Assembly (NCBI RefSeq): GCF_027620315.1
Contig: NZ_JAPNNL010000023.1
Span: 1 to 59,108 of the forward strand
DNA from: Nonomuraea corallina
GTDB taxonomy: Bacteria > Actinomycetota > Actinomycetes > Streptosporangiales > Streptosporangiaceae
DNA length: 59,108 bases
Direction: 5' to 3'
Shown: positions 39,769 through 46,809 of the stretch, piece by piece
How positions within the stretch are numbered: the stretch's first letter is position 1
Layout of the letters: each line of letters begins with the position of its first letter
The notes under the pieces: model-generated
Seen by the model: only the letters and a program-made list of their open reading frames with translations
The model's database searches: none
What the model was told of the DNA's origin: nothing
Position numbers and translations under genes: made by a program

Positions 39769-39846
39769 GATTGCTCCTTGGAACAAGGGGGGATGACCCG
39801 GATCAAAATCGCGCGTTCCCCGAATTTATTGAGAATTTAGGCCGTC

Positions 39847-39876
39847 ATGGAAGAGATGGAGAAGCATCTGTTCCAT
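39847..39876. promoter_or_regulatory. 11-bp imperfect inverted repeat
   Basis: ATGGAAGAGAT (39847-39857) and ATCTGTTCCAT (39866-39876), one mismatch and an 8-bp gap, in the divergent region between the M28 peptidase and the PPOX gene. A candidate operator for one or both. Confidence 0.4.
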
Positions 39877-39957
39877 CACGGAGTCAGAACGGACCCGCGG
39901 GATTTCCCGTCCGCCACCCGTGCCGCCCACGGTGCCCGGCGGTCCCGTGCCTCGTCA

Positions 39958-39963
39958 TAAGGT
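39958..39963 (+). promoter_or_regulatory. Leaderless -10 box TAAGGT
   Basis: TAAGGT followed by 7 nt and the ATG at 39971; no ribosome site. Confidence 0.5.
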
Positions 39964-39970
39964 GTTCGGC

Positions 39971-40435
39971 ATGGCTCCGAAGATCGCGACGGCGCGGCGC
40001 GTCGACCTTCCCGAACTGCTCGACTTCCTCCGTACCCGGCACCACGGGCTGCTCTCCACGACACGGGCCGACGGACGCCCCCAGCTGTCACCCGTCGCCT
40101 GCGGCGTCGACGGTGACGGCCGGATCGTGATCTCCACGTACCCAGAGCGGGCCAAGACGCGCAACGCCCGCCGCGACGACCGGGTGTCCGTCTGCGTGCT
40201 CTCCGACGACTGGGACGGCCCGTACGTGCAGGTGGACGGGCGGGCCGAGGTGCTCGACATGCCCGAGGCCCTGGAAGGGCTGGTCGAGTACTTCCGGTGC
40301 ATCTCCGGCGAGCACCCCGACTGGGACGAGTACCGCGAGGCCATGCACCGCCAGGGCAAGTCGCTCATCCGCGTCCGCATCGAGCGCTGGGGCCCGATCT
40401 CGACCGGCGGGTTCCCGCCCCGGTTCGCCGGCTGA
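39971..40435 (+). CDS. PPOX-class F420-dependent oxidoreductase
   Basis: 154-aa split-barrel flavin/deazaflavin enzyme: LLDFLRTRHHGLLSTTRADGRPQLSPVACGVDGDGRIVISTYPERAKTRNARRDDRVSVCVLSDDW, typical of the F420-dependent PPOX-type family. Substrate unknown. It has a leaderless start. The cupin gene follows 71 bp downstream on the same strand. Confidence 0.85.
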   Translation: MAPKIATARRVDLPELLDFLRTRHHGLLSTTRADGRPQLSPVACGVDGDGRIVISTYPERAKTRNARRDDRVSVCVLSDDWDGPYVQVDGRAEVLDMPEALEGLVEYFRCISGEHPDWDEYREAMHRQGKSLIRVRIERWGPISTGGFPPRFAG

Positions 40436-40506
40436 CCAGGGCGTCCGCCTCTTGTGGCGACCCGGCGACGAGGCGGAGACTGGAAAGACGACGGAGGGGG
40501 ACCGTC

Positions 40507-40869
40507 ATGATCGAGGTCAAGAGTCTCGACAAGCCGGACGAGCGCCGCGACTTCCCGAGGGGGCATCTGGAGGTGCTCGAGATGAGCGGCCTCAGCTTCG
40601 GCGTGGCCACGTTCGAGCCGGGATGGCGCTGGTCGGAGTCGGTCAAGCCGATCGCCGGCACCGAGTCCTGCCAGGTGCACCACAACGGGCTCGTGGTCCA
40701 CGGCCGGCTGGCCATCAAGATGGACGAGGGCATGGAGACGGAGGTCGGCCCGGGAGAGCTCTTCGTCTGCCCGCCCGGACACGACGCCTGGGTCGTCGGT
40801 GACGAGCAGGTGCTCGTCTACGACTTCGCGGGCGGCGCCGCCGACTACGCCAAGGCGAAGGGGGACTGA
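40507..40869 (+). CDS. Small cupin-domain protein
   Basis: 120-aa single-domain cupin. The core reads FGVATFEPGWRWSESVKPIAGTESCQVHHNGLVVHGRLAIKMDEG then GPGELFVCPPGHDAWVVGDEQVLVYDFAG. The conserved metal-binding positions resemble cupin motif 1 (His pair) and motif 2. Role unknown. GGAGGGGG lies 6 nt before the ATG. A GC hairpin follows. Confidence 0.85.
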   Translation: MIEVKSLDKPDERRDFPRGHLEVLEMSGLSFGVATFEPGWRWSESVKPIAGTESCQVHHNGLVVHGRLAIKMDEGMETEVGPGELFVCPPGHDAWVVGDEQVLVYDFAGGAADYAKAKGD

Positions 40870-40879
40870 GGACACGGGA

Positions 40880-40905
40880 GACGCGGGGCCCGCGGGCCTC
40901 GCGTC
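40880..40905 (+). terminator. Hairpin after cupin gene
   Basis: GACGCGGGGCCC (40880-40891) and GGGCCTCGCGTC (40894-40905) pair with one G-U wobble; the tip would open slightly because the gap is only 2 nt. Lies between convergent genes. Confidence 0.55.
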
Positions 40906-40954
40906 CGCATGCCGCTGTTCGCGGCGCCGCTGGCGGCGCGCCGCCGCGGGGGCG

Positions 40955-41428
40955 TCACGGCAGCCGGGTGACCAGGATCCCGTCGTCGTCGCTCCACAGC
41001 TCGGCGCCCGGGTGGAAGGTGACGCCGCCGAACGACACCGGCACGTCACGCTCGCCCACGCCGTCCTTGGCGCTCTTGCGCGGGTTGGAGCCCAGCGCCT
41101 TGACGCCCAGGTCCAGCTCGCGCAGCGCCGCCACGTCGCGCACCGCGCCGTTGATCACCACCCCGGCCCAGCCTCCGGCCACCGCGGACCCCGCGATCAC
41201 GTCGCCCATCAGCGCCGTGCGCACCGACCCGCCGCCGTCGACCACCAGCACCCGCCCCTCGCCGGGCTCCGCCAGGGCCGCCTTGACCAGGGCGTTGTCC
41301 TGGTGACACCGCACCGTCGCGATCCGGCCGTGGAAGGCGCGGCGTCCTCCGTACTGGCGCAGTTGCAGGTCGCACGAGTCGAGCTCGTCGCCGCGCTCGT
41401 CGTACAGGTCGGCGGTGCTGACGGTCAT
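40955..41428 (-). CDS. RraA family protein (RNase E inhibitor / aldolase fold)
   Basis: 157-aa protein of the RraA/HMG-aldolase family: [87 protein letters not shown]. The G-x-x-x-x-x-x-R-D site is conserved (NGAVRD). In this family members act either as RNase E regulators or as 4-hydroxy-4-methyl-2-oxoglutarate/oxaloacetate lyases; the sequence alone does not decide. GAAGGGG lies before the ATG at 41428. Confidence 0.88.
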   Translation of the reverse strand: MTVSTADLYDERGDELDSCDLQLRQYGGRRAFHGRIATVRCHQDNALVKAALAEPGEGRVLVVDGGGSVRTALMGDVIAGSAVAGGWAGVVINGAVRDVAALRELDLGVKALGSNPRKSAKDGVGERDVPVSFGGVTFHPGAELWSDDDGILVTRLP

Positions 41429-41480
41429 GATGGCCCCTTCGGCGGTCCGGGACGGCGTGTCGATCAACGCTACAGCCAGG

Positions 41481-42686
41481 TCAGGCGGCGTCCCGACCTC
41501 GGTGGTCGTGCGGCGGCGCGGCCAGGTCGGCGCCGCGCGCCGGGTGGTACGGGTCCGCGGCGGAGTGCAGGCCGGCGGTCTGGATCACGCGGCTGACGTC
41601 GGTCGGCGTCAGCAGGCCCACCAGCCGGCCGCCGGGGTCCAGCACCACGGCGCGCCCGTCGGCGCAGCCCGCCATCCGGGGCAGCAGGTCCACCAGCGGC
41701 TCCTCCGGCGTGGCCGCGGGCACCTCGCCCGGCGGGCAGGCGATCTCGGCCAGGCGGGTGGCCGCCCGCGCCACCGGCGGCACCTGCCGGACGCGGTTGA
41801 GCGTGACCAGCCCCGCGAAGCCGCCGTCCCGGTCCACCAGCGGGTACGTGGACAGGCGGCGGCTGAGCACCACCTCCTCGATCAGCCCGGCCACGGTCTC
41901 GTCCGGACGCGCCACGACCGGGTCGCCGGACATCACGTCGCCGACCCGTACCCCGTGCAGCGCGGACCCCAGCCGCGCCTGCTGCTCCTCGGCGCTGGCG
42001 GCGTTGACCAGGAACAGGCCGATCAGGGCCAGCCAGAGGCCGTTGAAGCTCGCGCCGAACACGATCTGCGCGAAGCCGATCGCGATCAGCGCGTACCCGA
42101 ACACCCGGCCGGCGCGGGAGGCGGCGACGGCGGCCCGGCCGCGGTCGCCCCACCGCCACCACAGCGCGGCGCGCAGCACCCGGCCGCCGTCCAGCGGCGC
42201 GGCCGGGATCAGGTTGAAGACGGCCAGCAGCACGTTCACGGCGGCCAGGTAGACGAACAGGCCCACGACGAGCGGCGGGCCCCCGAGAGCCCGGACCAGC
42301 GCCGCCACCGCCCCGAACACCAGGCCGGCCGCCACGCTCGTCAGCGGCCCCACCACCGCGATCCGCAGGTCGGCGCGCGGGCTCCGGGGCTCGCCGCGCA
42401 GCTCCGCCAGCCCGCCGAGCAGCCACAGCGTGATCCGCGCCACCTCGATGCCGTGCCGCCTGGCCATCAGCGCGTGGGCCACCTCGTGCGCCAGCAGGGA
42501 GGCCATGAACAGCAGCGCGGCCACCACCCCGGCCGTCAGGTAGGCGGCGACCGGCAGGTCGGGGAAGGCGAGCGGGAACCGGCCGAAGGCCAGCCCGAAC
42601 ACCAGGATGGCGACGATGACCAGCACGCTGATGTTCATCCCGACCTGGATCCCGTAGATCCGGCCGAGCGGGATCGTCGAGCGCAT
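41481..42686 (-). CDS. Site-2-protease family (M50) metalloprotease with CBS domains
   Basis: 401-aa intramembrane zinc protease. About six transmembrane segments; the active site HExxH is [10 protein letters not shown] and the third ligand motif is [12 protein letters not shown]. Two CBS domains follow from about residue 245 ([61 protein letters not shown]), likely sensing an adenine nucleotide. Such Rip-like proteases cleave membrane proteins, often anti-sigma factors. GGAGGG lies 3 nt before the ATG at 42686. Confidence 0.9.
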   Translation of the reverse strand: MRSTIPLGRIYGIQVGMNISVLVIVAILVFGLAFGRFPLAFPDLPVAAYLTAGVVAALLFMASLLAHEVAHALMARRHGIEVARITLWLLGGLAELRGEPRSPRADLRIAVVGPLTSVAAGLVFGAVAALVRALGGPPLVVGLFVYLAAVNVLLAVFNLIPAAPLDGGRVLRAALWWRWGDRGRAAVAASRAGRVFGYALIAIGFAQIVFGASFNGLWLALIGLFLVNAASAEEQQARLGSALHGVRVGDVMSGDPVVARPDETVAGLIEEVVLSRRLSTYPLVDRDGGFAGLVTLNRVRQVPPVARAATRLAEIACPPGEVPAATPEEPLVDLLPRMAGCADGRAVVLDPGGRLVGLLTPTDVSRVIQTAGLHSAADPYHPARGADLAAPPHDHRGRDAA

Positions 42687-42795
42687 CTTCCCTCCAGGGA
42701 TCCGTCGTCCCGTCCCGCTACCCACGCAGCCGCGGGCGACGCCCGAGGCCCGCCGGGCCGGTTTCGGCCGGGTGGACCCAGGGCAGTGCGCTCGG

Positions 42796-44082
42796 ATGAC
42801 AAGACGACGCTTCTCCCTACGCGGATTCTCCCTACGTGACAGCACGCCCGCCCTGCTCACCCGCGGCTACGCCTGGCTGCCGGACCTGCGGCGACGGGCC
42901 CGGGGTGACGTGGTGACCCGGGTGCTGGGCAGCCGGGCCACCGGTCTGCGCGGGCCGGAGGCGGTGCGGTTCTTCTACGACGAGCGCCACGTGCGGCGGC
43001 ACGACGCGCTCCCCGAGCCGGTCAAGGGCACCCTGCTCGGCAAGGACACCGTCCACTCCCTCGACGGCCCCGCCCACCGGGCCCGCAAGGGCCTGTTCCT
43101 GTCCGTGCTGGCCGATCCCGACTCCATCGGCCGTCTGGTCCGGCACGTCGGCGACGCCTGGGACGAGACGGTGGCGACCTGGCCGGGACGCTCGCCCGTG
43201 GTGCTCTTCGACGAGGCCGCCGAGATCATCGCCAGGGGCGTGTGCCGCTGGGCGGGCGTGCCCGTCGCCGAGGCCGGCGTGAAGGCCGTCGCGGCCGACA
43301 TGGTGGCCATGGTCGACGGCTTCGCCACGCTCGGGCCGCGCCACTGGCGGGCCAGGCGCGCCCGGGGCCGCCGTGAACGGTGGCTCACCCGGCTGTTCGA
43401 GGACGTCCGCGCGGGCTCGGTCAGCCTGCCCGCCGGATCACCGGCGGACCTGGTCGAGCGGCACCGCGACGCGGCCGGGCAGCCGCTGCCGCCGCAGGTC
43501 GCCGCGGTCGAGCTGCTCAACTTCATCCGCCCGACCGTCGCCGTCGCCTGGTTCGTCGCCTTCGCCGGTCATGCGCTGCACCGCCGGCCGGAGACCAGGC
43601 AGGCGCTGCGCGACGGCGACCACGCCTACGCCGAGGCGTTCGCGCAGGAGGTCAGGCGCTTCTACCCGTTCGCGCCGTTCGTCGGCGGGCGGGCGGTGAG
43701 CGACCTGACGTGGCGCGGCACCGTCATCCCGGAAGGCTCGCTCGTCCTGCTCGACCTGTACGGCCAGAACCACGACGCGACCCTGTGGCGGAACCCCTAC
43801 AGCTTCGACCCCGGCCGGTTCGTCGGCGCGACCGTCGGCCGCGACGACCTGGTGCCGCAGGGCGGCGGCGACCCGCACACCGGTCACCGCTGCCCCGGCG
43901 AGGCGGTCACCGTCGCGCTGCTGCAGGACCTGTCGGTGCGGCTGGCGGCCCTGGAGTACACGGTGCCGCCGCAGGACCTGACGATCTCGCTGCGGCGCAT
44001 CCCCGCCCGGCCGCGCAGCGGCGTCGTCCTCGAAGGCGTGCGGGTGCCCGCTCAGGTCAGCTCCACCACGACGGGCGCGTGA
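42796..44082 (+). CDS. CYP152-like P450 peroxygenase
   Basis: 428-aa P450 of the fatty-acid peroxygenase type. Instead of the acid/alcohol I-helix pair it has Arg245-Pro246 (LLNFIRPTVAVAWFVAF), the CYP152 hallmark that binds the fatty-acid carboxylate. The heme loop is QGGGDPHTGHRCPGE with Cys366. Such enzymes hydroxylate or decarboxylate fatty acids using H2O2 and need no redox partner. The ribosome site is weak at the ATG 42796. The 3' end overlaps the convergent xthA by 31 bp. Confidence 0.88.
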   Translation: MTRRRFSLRGFSLRDSTPALLTRGYAWLPDLRRRARGDVVTRVLGSRATGLRGPEAVRFFYDERHVRRHDALPEPVKGTLLGKDTVHSLDGPAHRARKGLFLSVLADPDSIGRLVRHVGDAWDETVATWPGRSPVVLFDEAAEIIARGVCRWAGVPVAEAGVKAVAADMVAMVDGFATLGPRHWRARRARGRRERWLTRLFEDVRAGSVSLPAGSPADLVERHRDAAGQPLPPQVAAVELLNFIRPTVAVAWFVAFAGHALHRRPETRQALRDGDHAYAEAFAQEVRRFYPFAPFVGGRAVSDLTWRGTVIPEGSLVLLDLYGQNHDATLWRNPYSFDPGRFVGATVGRDDLVPQGGGDPHTGHRCPGEAVTVALLQDLSVRLAALEYTVPPQDLTISLRRIPARPRSGVVLEGVRVPAQVSSTTTGA

Positions 44083-44849
44083 TCCGACGGGCCCTTGCCC
44101 TTGCGCGCCTCACGGTCCACGTAGGCCGAACGCACCCGTTCGGCGACGCCCGCGGCGGCGTACACCAGGTCGATGCGCATCCCCATGTCCTTGTGGAACA
44201 TGCCCGCCCGGTAGTCCCAGTACGTGAACGGGTGCGGCCCCTTCATCGGCGTGGGCACCACGTCCCTGAGCCCGAGCGCGCGCAGCCCGGCCAGCGCCTC
44301 CCGCTCGGCCGGCGTCACGTGGGTGGACCCGGCGAACACGGCCGGGTCCCACACGTCGGCGTCCGTCGGCGCGACGTTGAAGTCGCCGCACGCCACCACC
44401 GCCCGTCCGGCCCGCAGCTCGGCCCGCACCGCCTCGCCGAACGCCGCGAACCAGGCCAGCTTGTAGGCGTAGTGGGGGGAGCCGAGGGCCCGCCCGTTGG
44501 GCGCGTAGATCGACCACATCCGCAGCCCGCCGCAGGTCGCCCCGACGGCCCGGGGTTCCGGCGTGGCCGTGACCGTGCCCCGCGCCGAGTCGAACCCCGG
44601 CTCGCCGGGGAACCCGGCCGACACCTCCTCCAGCCCCACCCGGGACAGCAGCGCCACCCCGTTCCACCGGCCGTCGCCGTGGGCGGCCGTCGCGTACCCG
44701 AGCGCGGCCACCTCCTCGGCGGGGAAGGCGTCCGCCGGGCACTTCGTCTCCTGCAGGCAGACGACGTCCGGCTCCTTCTCGGCCAGCCAGCCGAGCAGCC
44801 GCGGCAGCCGGGCCTTCACCGAGTTCACGTTCCACGTCGCCAGGCGCAT
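44052..44849 (-). CDS. xthA: Exodeoxyribonuclease III
   Basis: 265-aa AP endonuclease/3'-5' exonuclease of the ExoIII family: MRLATWNVNSVKARLPRLLGWL, QETKCPADAFP, GDFNVAPTDADVWDP, FTYWDYRAGMFHKDMGMRIDLVY and the terminal SDHAPVVVEL carry the metal and catalytic residues. It acts in base-excision repair. Placement next to an H2O2-using peroxygenase may be coincidental. Confidence 0.93.
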   Translation of the reverse strand: MRLATWNVNSVKARLPRLLGWLAEKEPDVVCLQETKCPADAFPAEEVAALGYATAAHGDGRWNGVALLSRVGLEEVSAGFPGEPGFDSARGTVTATPEPRAVGATCGGLRMWSIYAPNGRALGSPHYAYKLAWFAAFGEAVRAELRAGRAVVACGDFNVAPTDADVWDPAVFAGSTHVTPAEREALAGLRALGLRDVVPTPMKGPHPFTYWDYRAGMFHKDMGMRIDLVYAAAGVAERVRSAYVDREARKGKGPSDHAPVVVELT

Positions 44850-44923
44850 GGCCCCAGCTTGTCAGAGCATCACCGGCGCTTCGCCTGATTGTGGGGCCTC
44901 GCCACGCCGTGTCCGTCGGTGCC

Positions 44924-44953
44924 TTGATCGTGCGAATGCGCACCTCGTAGCCT
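44924..44953 (+). promoter_or_regulatory. Promoter of secreted GDPD gene
   Basis: -35 TTGATC (44924-44929), 18-bp spacer, -10 TAGCCT (44948-44953). The spacer holds GTGCG-AATG-CGCAC, a perfect 5-bp inverted repeat that could be an operator. Confidence 0.5.
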
Positions 44954-44995
44954 CTTTTCCGCGGGGGGCGCACGTGTTCGGCCGGGGGGGCCTTC

Positions 44996-45784
44996 ATGAC
45001 ATGGATGCACAGCGGGGTGGCGGTGACGGTGGTGGCCGTCCTGGCCGCGTCCGCCTCGACGGTCCCGGCGGCGGCCGCGCCGCGGTGGCGCTGTCCGCTG
45101 ATCTTCGGCCACGGCGGCTATCCGAAGGACCCGGGCGCCACCCGCAAGGACCGCATCCGCCAGGCCAACAACCCCAGCGCCGTCAGGGACCTGCGGCGCG
45201 CGGGCTCCGACGGCGTCGAGGCCGACGTCCAGCTCACCAGGAACGGCACCAAGGCCGTCATGTGGCACAACACCACGACCAACGGCCTGACCGGCCGCCC
45301 GCGTGCGATCACCGACCTGTGGTGGAGCAACGGCCCCGACAGCCTCAAGAACCGGCGGATCGCGCGCGGCCCGTACCGGGGCGAGCGGGTCTACACGCTG
45401 AACGAGTGGCTGTCGTACGCGGCGTCGACGCGTACGGTCGCGCTGCTGGAGATCAAGGCGGAGGCCCGGCGCATCCTGGCCGGCAGGCACGCCGCGGCCG
45501 GATGGCGGGAGATCTCCGGCCCGATCCTGAAGCGGCGGAACGCCCAGCCGATCATGGTCTACTCGCGGGACGCGTGGATCCAGCATGAGCTGGCCCGGCG
45601 ACTCCCGTCGCTGCTCAAGGGCTCGCACGCGCGCTGGACCGACAGCGTCGTGTGGGACGAGCCGCCGCCCGGCTGGACGGGCAACGTGAGCCGCTGGCAG
45701 AGCATACTCAAGCTCCGCCCGCTCAGCGTCATGACCAACTATCCGGGGCAGTACCGCCGCTGGATGGCCGGGCGCTGCCGCTGA
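44996..45784 (+). CDS. Secreted glycerophosphodiester phosphodiesterase-like protein
   Basis: 262-aa secreted protein. Signal peptide to about residue 28 (VPAAAA), then a GDPD-like TIM barrel: IFGHGGYPKDPGATRKDR, GSDGVEADVQLTRNGTKAVMWHNTTTNGLTG, VYTLNEWLSYAASTRTVALLEIKAEARR. The usual HRG start is HGG here and the E-x-D pair is conserved. It may hydrolyse glycerophosphodiesters from phospholipid or teichoic acid. A G-tract precedes the ATG. Confidence 0.82.
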   Translation: MTWMHSGVAVTVVAVLAASASTVPAAAAPRWRCPLIFGHGGYPKDPGATRKDRIRQANNPSAVRDLRRAGSDGVEADVQLTRNGTKAVMWHNTTTNGLTGRPRAITDLWWSNGPDSLKNRRIARGPYRGERVYTLNEWLSYAASTRTVALLEIKAEARRILAGRHAAAGWREISGPILKRRNAQPIMVYSRDAWIQHELARRLPSLLKGSHARWTDSVVWDEPPPGWTGNVSRWQSILKLRPLSVMTNYPGQYRRWMAGRCR

Positions 45785-45787
45785 CGG

Positions 45788-46558
45788 CTACCGGACCGGG
45801 CTGAAGTCCTTCAGCTCGCGCACGGCGCGGTCCATGTCGTCGGCGGTGCCGAGGTTCAGCAGCTTGGTGTAGAGGATGTCGCCCGCGGCGGCGCCCCGGC
45901 GGATGGCCAGCGCGCGGGCGGTCATCCGCGCCTGGATCTCCTTGACGATCACCTGCGGGTCGCCGCGCCAGCCGTACTCGGACAGGAACAGCCGCAGCCG
46001 CCTGGGCCGGGCGTCGAACGCGGTGAAGCCCTCAGCGGCGGCCACGTGCCGCGAGTGCAGCGGCACCCAGCTCAGCGCCATCCACGCCACGTCCGACTCC
46101 ACCGAGACCGGGCCGGCGAAGTCCCAGTCGAAGAACCCGGTCAGGCGGCCGTCGTGCCAGGCGGCGTTGAACGCGCTGGCGTCGTTGTGCGCGATGATCA
46201 GGCCGGGCCGCCAGCGGCCGCCGCCGCGCCAGACGGTGTCGGCGGGCGGCCGGAAGCCGGCCACGGCCGCGTGGTAGTCGCGCAGCCACCGGGCCACCTG
46301 CCGCAGCGCGTCCTCGGTGCGGGTCCACTCCGGCCAGACCTGGCACGTGCCCAGCGTCTCGCCTTCGAGGAAGGTGAGGACCTCGCGCCCCTGGTCGTCG
46401 ACGCCGAGCACGCGCGGCGCGCCGTCGAAGCCGGCGCGCTCCAGGTGTCTCAGCAGCTCGTGGACGGCCGGGGTCCACGCTCTGACGGCCCTCCGCACCG
46501 TCGCGCCGATGCGGACCGCGCCCCCGTCGTTGCCTCCCTCGAGGCGAGTTTCCGCCAC
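45788..46558 (-). CDS. Aminoglycoside phosphotransferase-like (APH) kinase
   Basis: 256-aa protein of the APH/choline-kinase fold. Catalytic loop LIIAHNDASAFNAAW (H-N-D in place of H-G-D) and metal motif FFDWDFAGPVSVESDVAW. The N-terminal lobe is short but holds the hinge EVLTFLEGETLG. These proteins phosphorylate small hydroxylated molecules; an antibiotic-resistance role is possible but not shown. The start is a GTG at 46558 with weak ribosome-site similarity. It is convergent with the GDPD gene, 3 bp apart. Confidence 0.82.
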   Translation of the reverse strand: MAETRLEGGNDGGAVRIGATVRRAVRAWTPAVHELLRHLERAGFDGAPRVLGVDDQGREVLTFLEGETLGTCQVWPEWTRTEDALRQVARWLRDYHAAVAGFRPPADTVWRGGGRWRPGLIIAHNDASAFNAAWHDGRLTGFFDWDFAGPVSVESDVAWMALSWVPLHSRHVAAAEGFTAFDARPRRLRLFLSEYGWRGDPQVIVKEIQARMTARALAIRRGAAAGDILYTKLLNLGTADDMDRAVRELKDFSPVR

Positions 46559-46652
46559 TCACCCACCTGCCTCTGGGAACGGGAACGACTCAACCCAGGC
46601 TCTCAACAGGCACGGCATTCTCCAAGACGAAGAACTGCCAACAAAGGACCTG

Positions 46653-46668
46653 TGTCCACATGTGGACA
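46653..46668. promoter_or_regulatory. Perfect 16-bp palindrome TGTCCACATGTGGACA
   Basis: A perfect palindrome in the 251-bp AT-richer gap between the APH-like gene and the M36 peptidase. A second inverted pair, AAAGACCA (46674-46681) and TGGTCTTT (46716-46723), follows. A TATTGT -10-like box lies at 46730-46735. This is a probable operator for the M36 gene, the APH-like gene or both. Confidence 0.6.
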
Positions 46669-46809
46669 TGAGAAAAGACCAGATAGGGAGCGCATCAGCT
46701 TATACGCCGTTTTTTTGGTCTTTACAAGATATTGTCAGAGTATCCGGCCGGTGCTACCTCTTGCGGATGCGGGTGAAACCGCGCGTCCCGGGCACCACAG
46801 GAGGCAACC

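Noticed and set aside
45788..46558. Calling the APH-like gene an aminoglycoside resistance gene
   Set aside because: Only the general kinase fold is visible; the catalytic loop is HND and there is no resistance context.
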